A stretch of DNA of 64,000 bases from Bacteroidota bacterium (GTDB lineage Bacteria; Bacteroidota; Bacteroidia; Bacteroidales; F082), in NCBI GenBank assembly GCA_009773165.1, contig WOUZ01000007.1, positions 151,539 to 215,538 on the forward strand. Reading direction: 5' to 3'. The number at the start of each line of letters is the position of its first letter. The stretch's first letter is position 1. The notes under the pieces were generated by a model. It was not told the origin of the DNA, made no database searches, and was given only the letters and a program-made list of their open reading frames with translations. Shown in pieces: positions 52,965 through 63,226 of this stretch. The position numbers were made by a program, and so were the translations under genes.

Positions 52965-55598
52965 ATGGAAATCAACAGCAAATACAATCCGGCCGAGCTC
53001 GAACAGAAGTGGTACAGTCACTGGATGGAGAAAGGGTACTTTCATTCCGAACCGGATGATCGTGAACCCTATACCATCGTGATTCCGCCGCCGAATGTGA
53101 CCGGGGTGCTTCATATGGGTCATATGCTGAACAATACCATTCAGGATGTGCTCATTCGCCGCGCCCGTATGCTGGGAAAAAATGCTTGCTGGGTTCCCGG
53201 AACGGATCATGCTTCCATTGCAACTGAAAATAAAGTTGTCCAGAAACTAAAAAATGAAGGTATTGAAAAATCGGATATCAGTCGTGAAACGTTTTTGCAA
53301 CATGCCTGGGAATGGCGCGACAAACATGGAAACATCATTCTCGAACAGTTGAAAAAGTTGGGTGCTTCCTGCGACTGGAACCGCACAGCCTTTACTATGG
53401 ATGAGAAACTTTATGAATCTGTAATTCAGGTTTTCATCGATTTATATCATAAAGGATTGATTTACCGTGGTGTAAGAATGGTAAACTGGGATCCCCAAGC
53501 GCTCACTGCTGTTTCTGATGAAGAAGTTATCTACAAGGAAGTACAGTCGAAACTGTACTATCTGCGTTATCAGGTTGAAGGAGAGAATGATTTCATTACG
53601 ATTGCTACAACTCGTCCCGAAACAATTTTAGGCGATACTGCTATTTGCGTTCATCCGGAAGACGAGCGTTTCAATGCTTTTCATGGTAAAAAAGTTTTAG
53701 TGCCACTTATCAATCGTCCAATACCAGTTATTATTGATCCTTATGTTGACAGGGAGTTTGGAACCGGTGCACTGAAAATTACTCCTGCCCACGACATCAA
53801 CGACTACACCCTTGGGTTGAAACACAAGTTGCCATCCATCGATATTTTTAACGATAACGGGACATTGAGCAATGCAGCAGGTCTATTTGTAGGAATGGAT
53901 CGTTTTGAAGCTCGTAAAGCCATCATTCCAATGCTCGAGCAGGCTGGAAATTGTGTTAAAATTGAAGAATATATTAACAAAGTAGGTTTCTCAGAACGTA
54001 CTGACGCTGTCATTGAACCCAAATTATCACTCCAATGGTTCCTGAAAATGGAGGCTTTCGCAGCTAAAGCTTTGGAAGTTGTGGAAAACGGAAGCATACA
54101 ATTTCATCCTCCAAAGTTTAAAAATACCTATAAGCACTGGATGGAAAATGTGAAGGATTGGTGCATCTCGCGACAGTTGTGGTGGGGTCAGCAAATTCCG
54201 GTTTACTACCTTCCTAACCAGGAAATGGTAGTAGCCAAAAATGCAGAAGAAGCGTTGAAGCTCGCGAATGAAATGTTCCCCGAAAGTCACTTCACTGCAG
54301 ATGATCTAAAACAGGATGAAGACGTTGTTGACACCTGGTTTTCTTCCTGGCTATGGCCAATGGCTGTTTTCGACGGAATAAGATTCCCCGAAAACAGGGA
54401 AATCAAGTACTACTATCCAACAAATGATCTGGTTACAGCACCGGATATCATCTTTTTTTGGGTAGCAAGAATGATCATGGCAGGTAACGAATATGCTCAA
54501 GACATTCCATTTCAAAACGTTTATTTCACTGGCATCGTTAGGGATAAAATAGGCAGAAAGATGTCGAAAACACTTGGCAACTCTCCCGACCCTATCGACC
54601 TTATAGCTCAGTACGGCGCTGATGGCGTGCGTGTTGGCATGCTGTTAACTGCACCTGCAGGCAACGACCTTCCTTTTGACGAAGGACTTTGTGAGCAAGG
54701 AAGAAATTTCAGCAACAAAATCTGGAATGCACTTCGCCTTGTGAAAGGATGGGAAATTGATACTACGATCCAGCAACCTGAAACTGCAAAAATTGCGACC
54801 GAATGGTTCGAGTCTCGTTTCAATCAGGTTCATACCCTGACTGAAGATCATTTTGAAAAATTCCGTTTATCGGATGCGTTGATGGGAACGTATAAACTGA
54901 TTTGGGACGATTTCTGCTCCTGGTATCTTGAGATGATCAAGCCCGAATACGGCAAGCCTATCGATGCAATCACACTGCAAAAAACAGTTCGTTTCTTCGA
55001 AGAGCTAATGCTGCTGATTCATCCTTTTATGCCTTATATTTCTGAGGAAATCTGGCATCACCTGCAAGAAAGAAAAGAAGGCGATGATTTAATCATTTCT
55101 CTTAAACCAAAAATAAGAGCTTTTGACGAAACAATTCTTGCCCAATTTGAGTCAGCATCCGAAGTAATTAATAGTATTCGGAAAGTCAGGGCAGAGAAAA
55201 ACATCCCTTATCGCGACAGTATTGCTTTGAAAGTGAAATTGAATGGCCCAAATCAACATGTTGATTTCGATCCACTTATTAGCAAATTATGCAACATTAG
55301 TTCAATTGAATATATAGATCAAAGTTTGGAAGGGGCATTTGGTTTTGTTGCAAGGTCAACAGAATTTTTTATACCATTAACTGAAAATATCGACATTGAA
55401 GCCGAACTAAAAAAATTACATGAAGAACTGAAATACACTCAAGGTTTTCTTGAGTCTGTATTGAAAAAATTATCAAACGAGCGATTTGTTGCCGGTGCTC
55501 CTGAAAAAGTAATTTTGACAGAACGCAAAAAACAAGCTGATGCTGAGGCACGCATTAAAGTGCTGGAACAACAAATAACTGGTTTGGAAAAGCAATAA
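52965..55598 (+). CDS. valS: Valine--tRNA ligase
   Basis: ValRS charges tRNA(Val) and edits mis-attached threonine. Seen: [15 protein letters not shown] with the HIGH-like H50-M-G-H53, the editing domain with [27 protein letters not shown], and the KMSKS-like KMSKT starting at Lys532. The anticodon-binding domain and a C-terminal coiled coil (about 810-877) complete it. From the ATG at 52965 it has 877 residues, as expected. hldD follows after 31 bp. Confidence 0.97.
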   Translation: MEINSKYNPAELEQKWYSHWMEKGYFHSEPDDREPYTIVIPPPNVTGVLHMGHMLNNTIQDVLIRRARMLGKNACWVPGTDHASIATENKVVQKLKNEGIEKSDISRETFLQHAWEWRDKHGNIILEQLKKLGASCDWNRTAFTMDEKLYESVIQVFIDLYHKGLIYRGVRMVNWDPQALTAVSDEEVIYKEVQSKLYYLRYQVEGENDFITIATTRPETILGDTAICVHPEDERFNAFHGKKVLVPLINRPIPVIIDPYVDREFGTGALKITPAHDINDYTLGLKHKLPSIDIFNDNGTLSNAAGLFVGMDRFEARKAIIPMLEQAGNCVKIEEYINKVGFSERTDAVIEPKLSLQWFLKMEAFAAKALEVVENGSIQFHPPKFKNTYKHWMENVKDWCISRQLWWGQQIPVYYLPNQEMVVAKNAEEALKLANEMFPESHFTADDLKQDEDVVDTWFSSWLWPMAVFDGIRFPENREIKYYYPTNDLVTAPDIIFFWVARMIMAGNEYAQDIPFQNVYFTGIVRDKIGRKMSKTLGNSPDPIDLIAQYGADGVRVGMLLTAPAGNDLPFDEGLCEQGRNFSNKIWNALRLVKGWEIDTTIQQPETAKIATEWFESRFNQVHTLTEDHFEKFRLSDALMGTYKLIWDDFCSWYLEMIKPEYGKPIDAITLQKTVRFFEELMLLIHPFMPYISEEIWHHLQERKEGDDLIISLKPKIRAFDETILAQFESASEVINSIRKVRAEKNIPYRDSIALKVKLNGPNQHVDFDPLISKLCNISSIEYIDQSLEGAFGFVARSTEFFIPLTENIDIEAELKKLHEELKYTQGFLESVLKKLSNERFVAGAPEKVILTERKKQADAEARIKVLEQQITGLEKQ

Positions 55599-55629
55599 CT
55601 TATTTAAAATCAATTTTAAAACCCTCCAT

Positions 55630-56595
55630 ATGATTGTCGTAACAGGAGCAGCAGGTTTCATTGGCAGTGTAGTTGCCGGATTTTTATCGCAAATATCTCC
55701 CGAACAAATTGTCCTTGTAGATGATTTTTCCCGAACTGATAAAACACCGAACTACCTCACGAAAAATTTCGCTGAACTTGTTGATCGCTCCTTATTTCCA
55801 TCCTGGCTTGAAGCTAATAATACTGAAGTTAAGTGGGTTATACATCTTGGAGCAAGAACAGATACCACAGAATTTAACATTGAAATTTTCAATGAATTGA
55901 ATCTGAATTATTCAAAAACTATCTGGAAGCTGTGTGCCATGTATCAAATTCCCCTTGTATATGCTTCATCAGCTGCGACATACGGAAACGGAGAGTGGGG
56001 TTACAATGACAGCCACGAGATCGTGTCTAAATTACAACCGTTAAACCCTTATGGAGAATCAAAAAATGATTTCGACAAATGGGTCTTGAGTGAAAAAAGC
56101 TGTCCGCCAAATTGGTTTGGATTGAAGTTTTTCAATGTTTACGGACCAAATGAGTACCACAAATCACGCATGGCCTCCGTAATCTTTCATGCATTCAGGC
56201 AAATAAAAGAAAAAGGCTCTGTGAAATTATTCCGGTCTCATCACCAGGATTATAGCGACGGCGGGCAACTTCGTGATTTTGTATATGTTAAAGATGTAGC
56301 TCAGGTAATTCTTTTTCTGATGCAGCAAAAACCTTCTTCCGGTTTGTACAATCTTGGAACTGGCACAGCCCGGTCATTCAACGATTTGGCTTCCGCAACA
56401 TTTAGTGCACTTCACTTGACACCATCAATTGAATACATTGATACTCCGCTTGATATTCGCGATAAATATCAATATTTCACAGAAGCAAAAATGGATAAGC
56501 TTAGAAATGCAGGCTACAATAAAGAATTTTACAGCCTTGAAACAGGAATTACTGACTACGTACAAAACTATTTGGAAAAAGGAATTTTCTTTTGA
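55630..56595 (+). CDS. hldD: ADP-L-glycero-D-manno-heptose 6-epimerase
   Basis: HldD makes the ADP-heptose used in the lipopolysaccharide inner core. It is a short-chain dehydrogenase-type epimerase: the GAAGFIG NADP-binding loop (residues 6-12), HLGARTDTTE, ASSAATYG, the catalytic Tyr-x3-Lys in NPYGESK, and FFNVYGPNEYHKSRMAS characteristic of the family. At 321 residues it is full length. It probably shares a transcript with valS. Its last 28 bp overlap the 3' end of the convergent MerR gene. No other heptose gene is in the window. Confidence 0.95.
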   Translation: MIVVTGAAGFIGSVVAGFLSQISPEQIVLVDDFSRTDKTPNYLTKNFAELVDRSLFPSWLEANNTEVKWVIHLGARTDTTEFNIEIFNELNLNYSKTIWKLCAMYQIPLVYASSAATYGNGEWGYNDSHEIVSKLQPLNPYGESKNDFDKWVLSEKSCPPNWFGLKFFNVYGPNEYHKSRMASVIFHAFRQIKEKGSVKLFRSHHQDYSDGGQLRDFVYVKDVAQVILFLMQQKPSSGLYNLGTGTARSFNDLASATFSALHLTPSIEYIDTPLDIRDKYQYFTEAKMDKLRNAGYNKEFYSLETGITDYVQNYLEKGIFF

Positions 56596-56933
56596 GCGTG
56601 AAGTTTATCCTCTAAAACAAGGTCAAGTCCTTTCAAAAAATTGTTTGTATTCTGCAGTGTTTCAAGAAGAATGATGTTCTTTTCAATGCTTTCAAAATCC
56701 TTTTTCAGTGCATCTTTGGCCCCTTGCAGTGTATAGCCTTTTTCTTTCACAAGGTTAAAAATCATATGTAGGTAGCGCATGTCACGTTCAGTAAACATCC
56801 TGTTACCTTTTTTATTCTTTTTAGGCTTCAACACATCAAATTCTTTCTCCCAAAAGCGAATTAGAGAAGTGTTCACTTTAAATGTTGCTGCAACTTCACC
56901 AATGCTGTAATATAACTTCTCAACCTTTGCCAT
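56568..56933 (-). CDS. MerR-family transcriptional regulator
   Basis: A 121-residue protein with an N-terminal MerR-type winged helix (about 8-75): YYSIGEVAATFKVNTSLIRFWEKEF is the recognition region and RMFTERDMRYLHMI the second helix pair. The short C-terminal coiled coil lacks the metal-binding cysteines of classical MerR. This small type is common in Bacteroidota and its effector is unknown. It starts 10 bp after the M23 peptidase stop and so is probably in its operon. The 3' ends of this gene and hldD overlap. Confidence 0.9.
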   Translation of the reverse strand: MAKVEKLYYSIGEVAATFKVNTSLIRFWEKEFDVLKPKKNKKGNRMFTERDMRYLHMIFNLVKEKGYTLQGAKDALKKDFESIEKNIILLETLQNTNNFLKGLDLVLEDKLHAQKKIPFSK

Positions 56934-56943
56934 TGCTAAAATT

Positions 56944-57915
56944 TTAATCTAAGGTTTGGGATGGAACTGAAGATAATTCCAGAATCATTTCATAATCCTC
57001 AGGACTTAAATCATTGAAGAAGAAATGGATAGGGTTAACAGGGCTATTATTCTTTCTCACTTCGTAATGAAGGTGAGGAGAAGTTGACTTTCCTGTACTA
57101 CCAATCTTTCCAATCATTTGCCCACGCTTAACCTTTTCGCCCTGTCGTACATTAAAAGCACTCAAATGACTATAAACGGTTTTATATCCAAACCCATGAT
57201 TGACAATAATTGTATTGCCATATCCGAAGTAACTCTTCTCTACCCGTTCAACTTTACCATCACCTGTTACAAAGACCTCAGTACCTGTTGGTGCTGAAAA
57301 ATCAACACCTTCATGAAATTTATTCACTTTATAAAAAGGGTCAAGACGCACTCCGAAATAGGATGAAATCCTTCTTAAATCTTTATTCTTTACTGGCTGA
57401 ATAGCTGGGATAGAAGCCATCATTTCATTTTTCCTCTTTGCAAGGTCAAATACTTCATCAAACGACTTCGATTGCACATAAAGCTGACTGGCAATACGAT
57501 CGAGCCGTTTGGCCGCATCTACCACAACTTCTGAGTTAGTGTAGCCCGACATGTTTTCATAACGGTCAGCACCCCCATAACCAGCTTTTCTTATTGTGGA
57601 CGGAATCGGCTCTGCTTCAAATATTACTCTGTAAATATTATCATCTCTTTCCTGCATATCGCCTAATACCTTCTCCATCGATTCGAGCTTATCGGTTAAG
57701 ATATCGTACTGAAGTTGTAAAAAGTCGAGCTCTCTTTTTTGAATACGTTCCTTTGGAGAACCAAAAAAGTAATAAGCGATAAGCACGAAAGTTAAAGCTA
57801 ACGTACCGGTGGTTAACAGATAAGATATGAATCCGAGAAGCCTCTGTTTCCAATTTACAAAGTACCTCTCATAGGTCAGTGTTTTATGATTGAAAACATA
57901 TTTTTGCTTTGCCAT
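56944..57915 (-). CDS. M23-family metallopeptidase (LytM-type)
   Basis: A type II membrane protein with one helix (about 28-50), a coiled-coil stalk (about 55-95, FLQLQYDILTDKLESMEKVL) and a C-terminal LytM domain (about 185-300). The zinc ligands are visible as His201 and Asp205 (HEGVD) and His283 in HLHYE, with His281 as catalytic partner. Intact ligands suggest an active peptidoglycan endopeptidase cutting peptide cross-links. In Bacteroidota this gene is often divergent from alaS, as here. MerR follows after 10 bp. Confidence 0.93.
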   Translation of the reverse strand: MAKQKYVFNHKTLTYERYFVNWKQRLLGFISYLLTTGTLALTFVLIAYYFFGSPKERIQKRELDFLQLQYDILTDKLESMEKVLGDMQERDDNIYRVIFEAEPIPSTIRKAGYGGADRYENMSGYTNSEVVVDAAKRLDRIASQLYVQSKSFDEVFDLAKRKNEMMASIPAIQPVKNKDLRRISSYFGVRLDPFYKVNKFHEGVDFSAPTGTEVFVTGDGKVERVEKSYFGYGNTIIVNHGFGYKTVYSHLSAFNVRQGEKVKRGQMIGKIGSTGKSTSPHLHYEVRKNNSPVNPIHFFFNDLSPEDYEMILELSSVPSQTLD

Positions 57916-57950
57916 GAACGAAACTTCAGGGTATATTTATTTTTGAACCA

Positions 57951-57980
57951 CAAAAATAATATTTTACCTTAAATTTGCAA
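57951..57980 (-). promoter_or_regulatory. Promoter of the M23 peptidase operon
   Basis: On the minus strand TTG (complement of 57978-57980), 19 nt, TATTTTTG (complement of 57951-57958). Leader about 30 nt. It overlaps the divergent alaS promoter. Confidence 0.65.
57970..57977 (+). promoter_or_regulatory. Candidate -7 box of alaS
   Basis: TAAATTTG fits TAnnTTTG and lies between the -33 and -7 boxes of the divergent M23 gene. A TTTG at 57942-57945 is 24 nt upstream. Leader about 45 nt. Confidence 0.45.
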
Positions 57981-58028
57981 GCTTTATTTACCTGTTAAAA
58001 AACGATAAAAGAATATAACATCAATAAA

Positions 58029-60653
58029 ATGAACTCTTTAGAAATACGTAGCACTTTTCTTGATTTTTTTAAATCAAAACAACATCTGATTGTGCCCTCG
58101 GCACCAATTGTAGTTAAAGATGATCCAACCCTAATGTTTACAAATGCCGGGATGAATCAATTTAAAGAAACGTTTTTAGGCAATGCCCCGGCAAAAGCAT
58201 CCCGTATTGCTGATACTCAAAAGTGCTTACGCGTTTCAGGCAAACATAATGATCTTGAAGAAGTTGGCTACGACACCTACCATCACACCATGTTTGAGAT
58301 GTTAGGTAATTGGTCGTTTGGCGACTATTTTAAAAAAGAGGCTATTGAATGGGCATGGGAGCTTTTAACCGAAGTTTATGGCCTTGATAAAGGTAGGTTA
58401 TATGTCTCCGTTTTCGGCGGTGATGCAAGTGATGGCCTTGATCAGGATTTTGAAGCATTCGATTTGTGGAAACAAATTATACCTGAAGACCGCATCCTTT
58501 TTGGAAGTAAAAAAGATAATTTCTGGGAAATGGGCGATAGTGGGCCGTGTGGACCATGTTCCGAAATTCATGTGGATATAAGAGATGATGCTGAGCGTCA
58601 AAAAATTGATGGGAAATCTCTAGTTAATCATGACCATCCTGAGGTGATTGAAATCTGGAATTTAGTTTTTATCGAATTCAACAGGTTAGCAAATGGATCA
58701 CTTGTTAAACTTCCATCACAACACGTTGACACAGGCATGGGCTTTGAGCGTCTTACCATGGCTTTACAAGGCAAGAAATCGAATTATGATACCGATATAT
58801 TTCAACCTCTGATTCAGGAAATTGCCCGGCTTGCCAAATGCACGTACGGCGAAAATAAAGAACGTGATATTGCAATGCGCGTTATTGCTGACCACTTAAG
58901 AGCAGTATCATTTACGATAGCTGATGGTCAGATTCCTTCCAATACCGGTGCAGGTTATGTTATACGGAGAATATTACGACGGGCTGTCAGATATGGATTT
59001 ACTTTCTTAGGTTTCGAAGAACCATTTGTTTACAAACTGCTTCCTGTCTTAACTGCTCAAATGTCATCCAATTTTCCTGAAATTGCATCACAGCAGCAGC
59101 TCGTTAGTAAAGTCATCTTTGAAGAAGAATCATCGTTCCTTCGCACACTTGCATTGGGCATTCGTCGATTTGAAAATTATGTAGCACAAAATCAAGATGT
59201 TAATATAATTGAAGGTGGGTTTGCTTTTGAATTATTCGATACATACGGCTTTCCAATTGATTTAACAAACTTACTGGCACGCGAGAAAAACCTGCAGGTT
59301 GACATGCCAGGGTTTGCTTTGAGGTTAAATGAACAGAAAAACCGTTCACGTAAAGCAGCCGAAGTGGCAGCTGGTGATTGGGTTGAGGTAACCTCACTTG
59401 AAGGAACAACGATTTTTACAGGATATGAACATCTTGAGGAGGAAGTTCATATCGTAAAATTCAGAGAAGTGGTCTCAAAAAAGAAAAAAACCTATGAAAT
59501 TGTCTTGAACAAAACGCCATTCTATGCTGAGTCTGGCGGTCAGGCTGGCGATACAGGGTGGTTAAAAAATGAGAATGAAACTATAGAAGTTTTTAACACT
59601 TTAAAGGAGAACAACCTGATAGTTCATCATACTGAAGCGTTGCCTTTATTCCCTGAGAAATCGTTTTTTGCTACCGTTGATGCCGAAAAACGCCTTTCCA
59701 CTGCCAATAATCACACAGCAACACATTTAATGCATTCGGCTTTACGTCAGGTACTTGGAACTCATGTTGAGCAAAAAGGATCGTTGGTAAACTTTGAGCG
59801 TTTGCGTTTTGATTTTAGTCATTTTGGTAAAGTTACACCTGGCGAAATCAAAACTATTGAAAAAATCGTCAATAAAAAAATCAGAGAAAACATTCATCGA
59901 ACCGTTCATATTGATGTGCCTGTCGAAGAAGCCAAATCAATGGGTGCTATGGCACTTTTTGGTGAAAAATACGGTGATTTTGTGAGAGTTATTTCTTTTG
60001 ATCCAAGCTACTCAGTCGAGTTATGCGGTGGGACACATACTGAATCAACAGGCCATATCGGCAGCTTCAGAATTGTTAGCGAAGGTGCTATAGCAGCCGG
60101 CGTAAGGCGTATAGAAGCTGTTACAGCTCAGGCAGCAGAGGATTATGTTAACAAGTTTATTGAGGAACACCAGCAAATAAGAGAAATCGTAAAAACAACT
60201 GGCGATCTGGTAAAAGGCATCCTTTCGCTTACCGAAAATTACTCTGAAGTCTTAAAGAGAAACGAAGCATTACTGCAGGAAAAAGCGATTACAATTTCCA
60301 GGCAATTACTCAGTAAATCAAAAGCAGTTAATGACTTTCAGTTGATCGTTGCCGAAATTGACGAATCAATAGAAATGGCTAAATCTATTGCGATTCAAAT
60401 TAAATCAATTACCAATAATACTGCTGTATTGCTTCATGGTAAAGCGGAGGGCAAAGCCATGATATGCTTAATGTTTACCGATGACTTGGTTTTGTCAAAA
60501 AACCTGGATGCATCAGCCTATATAAAAGCCATTTCTAAAGAAATTCAAGGTGGTGGGGGCGGACAAAAGCATTTAGCGACAGCCGGAGGCAAAAATTTAG
60601 ATGGAATATTAACAGCTGTAAATATCATTCTAACTGAACTTAATAAATTGTAA
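58029..60653 (+). CDS. alaS: Alanine--tRNA ligase
   Basis: AlaRS charges tRNA(Ala) and clears mis-attached Ser or Gly. Seen: the class II motif region RVSGKHNDLEEVG and FEMLGNWSFGDYF, GPCGPCSEIH, and motif 3-type GFERL. The editing site has H562-x3-H566 (HTATH) and C666-G-G-T-H670. The C-terminal DHHA1 domain has GGGGGQKHLATAGG. At 874 residues it is full length. It shares a promoter region with the divergent M23 gene. The 171 bp downstream hold no clear terminator. Confidence 0.97.
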   Translation: MNSLEIRSTFLDFFKSKQHLIVPSAPIVVKDDPTLMFTNAGMNQFKETFLGNAPAKASRIADTQKCLRVSGKHNDLEEVGYDTYHHTMFEMLGNWSFGDYFKKEAIEWAWELLTEVYGLDKGRLYVSVFGGDASDGLDQDFEAFDLWKQIIPEDRILFGSKKDNFWEMGDSGPCGPCSEIHVDIRDDAERQKIDGKSLVNHDHPEVIEIWNLVFIEFNRLANGSLVKLPSQHVDTGMGFERLTMALQGKKSNYDTDIFQPLIQEIARLAKCTYGENKERDIAMRVIADHLRAVSFTIADGQIPSNTGAGYVIRRILRRAVRYGFTFLGFEEPFVYKLLPVLTAQMSSNFPEIASQQQLVSKVIFEEESSFLRTLALGIRRFENYVAQNQDVNIIEGGFAFELFDTYGFPIDLTNLLAREKNLQVDMPGFALRLNEQKNRSRKAAEVAAGDWVEVTSLEGTTIFTGYEHLEEEVHIVKFREVVSKKKKTYEIVLNKTPFYAESGGQAGDTGWLKNENETIEVFNTLKENNLIVHHTEALPLFPEKSFFATVDAEKRLSTANNHTATHLMHSALRQVLGTHVEQKGSLVNFERLRFDFSHFGKVTPGEIKTIEKIVNKKIRENIHRTVHIDVPVEEAKSMGAMALFGEKYGDFVRVISFDPSYSVELCGGTHTESTGHIGSFRIVSEGAIAAGVRRIEAVTAQAAEDYVNKFIEEHQQIREIVKTTGDLVKGILSLTENYSEVLKRNEALLQEKAITISRQLLSKSKAVNDFQLIVAEIDESIEMAKSIAIQIKSITNNTAVLLHGKAEGKAMICLMFTDDLVLSKNLDASAYIKAISKEIQGGGGGQKHLATAGGKNLDGILTAVNIILTELNKL

Positions 60654-60824
60654 TTCAATTATTTAAAGACTCTATCACTTGTATAACCGGGTCTTGTTAA
60701 AAGTGATGTTAATAAATTCTGGTATTTTTTTACTGGAATTGAAAAAGGTATTGTAACAAAAATTGCTACATTTACAGCAAATTGTGCTCAGAATACTCAC
60801 AAACTGCACAAACACAGTCATAAT

Positions 60825-62075
60825 ATGAAAAAAACAATAGTCCTGCTTTTTCTAACATACATAGGTTGGTCACTATCTGGTCAAAATCAAAGCATAGCCG
60901 ATCTCGAGAATTTTTCTATTATGAGTCCTGTACAATCCGGTATTTATGATGCCAAGGGTTGGTCAATGCAGGATAATGGAACTTGGGCTCATGCTCCAAA
61001 TAAAATACCTTATACCGACAGTAGATCCAATAATGCACGACCAGGTGGCTTGAATGAATTAGGTCAGGATAACTTTATTTCATTGGAGCTACGTAAAATT
61101 ATGATTGATGATGAGCAATACAATGTGCTTATAAAAAAATATAATGATGGCGAGTTTGAGTTTTCATATTTACAGCGAAACTGGGTATTTTTTCATTCAA
61201 TGGAATTTTGGGTGTTCAAAAGTGAAAAACTTAAAGAATTAATGCCTGAAGATGTTCAGTTCAATGTTAAATATCTGGTAAACCTTGAATGTTATGTCAC
61301 AGGCAAAATCAGAAATTATAATAAAACAGTTTTTACTGAAGAAGGGTTAAACCTCGCAAATTACACGACTGGGGTAATAAATAATTTTCAAACAACAAAT
61401 ACTGGCTATTACGACCTCATTATTCGTATTGTTCAAGATAGGAAACTTGGAAAAACCATTAATGATGGTAATTTAATTATCGCTTTATATCCCATTCGAT
61501 CAGGAGATAAAGAAGTGACAAGATTTAAGCTTATCAAGAACTATAAGCATGAAAATTTGAATAAAATGCAATTATCACCTGATAATTGGAAAGATATTTT
61601 TGCAGAAAACTTTTATGAGGTTGACTTCAATATTTACAACAACTTCATAAACCAATCGCTAGCGTATTATGTTGAGCTTGGAAAAGCCACAACCGCTTAT
61701 GATGCCAACTATCAGTGGGGTGTTTTAAGGTACCAGATTGGAGACTATTTAGGTGCTTTGGAGGCATTCAATAAAGCGTTTGAAGAAAACCCAAAAACAG
61801 ATGATTTCATGATTTACTCCTATAGAGGGAACACACGCAGCAAAATGGGATTACACACTGATGCTATCGCTGATTTTGACAAAGCTTTAATGCTCAGACC
61901 TAAACGAATTGTTGATTACCCAAATTGGATAAGAAACTATTTTAATCGCGGCGTTGCTAAATACTACATAAACAATGGAACCGGAGCTTGCGAAGATTGG
62001 AAAAAAGCATATGACCTAGGCTATGGTAGTGCAAGTGAATACCTTTATGATTTTTGTGGTCAAAAAACTCCTTAA
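60825..62075 (+). CDS. Exported TPR protein of unknown function
   Basis: A signal peptide (about 1-19, ending LSG-Q) is followed by an unrecognised domain of about 270 residues (SLELRKIMIDDEQYNVLIKK, YLVNLECYVTGKIRNY). Two to three tetratricopeptide repeats follow at about 288-405 (WGVLRYQIGDYLGALEAFNK, and RGNTRSKMGLHTDAIADFDK). Such proteins often scaffold periplasmic or outer-membrane complexes; the partner is not known. A barrel-SPOR protein gene starts 8 bp after the stop, so the two are probably one operon. Confidence 0.8.
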   Translation: MKKTIVLLFLTYIGWSLSGQNQSIADLENFSIMSPVQSGIYDAKGWSMQDNGTWAHAPNKIPYTDSRSNNARPGGLNELGQDNFISLELRKIMIDDEQYNVLIKKYNDGEFEFSYLQRNWVFFHSMEFWVFKSEKLKELMPEDVQFNVKYLVNLECYVTGKIRNYNKTVFTEEGLNLANYTTGVINNFQTTNTGYYDLIIRIVQDRKLGKTINDGNLIIALYPIRSGDKEVTRFKLIKNYKHENLNKMQLSPDNWKDIFAENFYEVDFNIYNNFINQSLAYYVELGKATTAYDANYQWGVLRYQIGDYLGALEAFNKAFEENPKTDDFMIYSYRGNTRSKMGLHTDAIADFDKALMLRPKRIVDYPNWIRNYFNRGVAKYYINNGTGACEDWKKAYDLGYGSASEYLYDFCGQKTP

Positions 62076-62083
62076 CTAAAAAG

Positions 62084-63226
62084 ATGCTGATGAAAACCTC
62101 AGGTAAAATATCTCTCTTATTTCTCTCTGTGCTATTGTTTATTTTTGGCACACTTAAGGCTCAAGAGGTAGTGACACCCAAATGGCAAATAGGCGCTTTT
62201 GGTGGAATTTCACAATATCACGGCGACATCAGTAATAAATCATGGACTAAACAATTTTCAGGAGAAACAAAACTTTCATTTGGCTTTCTTGCCCGTCATC
62301 ATTTCAATTCAAAACACGGTCTAGGAATACACTTTCAACATTCATCAATCTACAGCGCAAAAGAATTTAAATCAGATGGAATTACTGTTTTTGACAGAAA
62401 ATATGATGGGAGTTTCAATCAAATTTCTTTACAGTCTTTTCTTAATTTCAGTTCTTTCTTTTTTGGTGAAAGAGAACGAAAACTTGAGTTGTACGGTACT
62501 TTAGGCATAGGTTATCTTTTTTGGAATGGTACTCTTTCAAACATAAGCACTAATGCAATCATTACAAATAATTCTACTGCGTCAGCTATAACAAAAGGAG
62601 CTTCATTTCCGGCAACCATTGGGGCTCAATATGCCTTGACTCCAAATCTTAAACTTATGTTTGAGGCAAGCCTTATTACAGCCTTAACCGATGAAGTTGA
62701 TTTTTACCGCGATGGATATCAATACGACATTTTAACTTCGGCTCATTTTGGTTTAACCTACAATTTTGGAGGAGAAGTTAAAAACAAAAAAACTTCTAAA
62801 CCATCTAAGGTTGGAAGTTGGGAGCCGGAAACACCAATCAGTGTAATTGATTACGAAATTTATAACGATCCTCCCGTAAAACAGCCTGTTAAAGAAACTC
62901 TACCTCAGCTACAACTTCCGGCTAAGAATGAACCTTCAAACGCTCAAACTTACCCTCCATTCGAATTTAGGGTACAGATTTATGCAAAAACCTCATCAGC
63001 AGCTATTGGTCAAAAGGTTTATCGAAACGTTACTTTTGAATATCCTGTTATTGAAAATAGGTTTAATGGTTTGTTCAGATATTCAACAGGTAGTTTCAGA
63101 ACTTATCCTGAAGCGGAGGCTTACGCCAGAACATTGCAAAATCGTGGAATATTTGACGCTTTCGTAGTTGCTTACAGCAATAACGAACGAATTTCAATCA
63201 CATCAGAAATGAAGAGTAGAAAATAA
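62084..63226 (+). CDS. Outer-membrane barrel protein with C-terminal SPOR domain
   Basis: From the ATG at 62084 (another in frame at 62090) the signal peptide ends near LKA-Q. Residues about 30-245 look like an eight- to ten-stranded barrel (WQIGAFGGISQYHGDISNK to FGLTYNFGGEV). A proline/lysine-rich linker (about 250-290) leads to a SPOR-like domain (about 295-375, FEFRVQIYAKTSS and YSTGSFRTYPEAEAYARTLQ). SPOR domains bind denuded peptidoglycan glycans, so this protein may tie the outer membrane to the cell wall. It is 8 bp from the upstream TPR gene. Function beyond that is inference. Confidence 0.82.
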   Translation: MLMKTSGKISLLFLSVLLFIFGTLKAQEVVTPKWQIGAFGGISQYHGDISNKSWTKQFSGETKLSFGFLARHHFNSKHGLGIHFQHSSIYSAKEFKSDGITVFDRKYDGSFNQISLQSFLNFSSFFFGERERKLELYGTLGIGYLFWNGTLSNISTNAIITNNSTASAITKGASFPATIGAQYALTPNLKLMFEASLITALTDEVDFYRDGYQYDILTSAHFGLTYNFGGEVKNKKTSKPSKVGSWEPETPISVIDYEIYNDPPVKQPVKETLPQLQLPAKNEPSNAQTYPPFEFRVQIYAKTSSAAIGQKVYRNVTFEYPVIENRFNGLFRYSTGSFRTYPEAEAYARTLQNRGIFDAFVVAYSNNERISITSEMKSRK

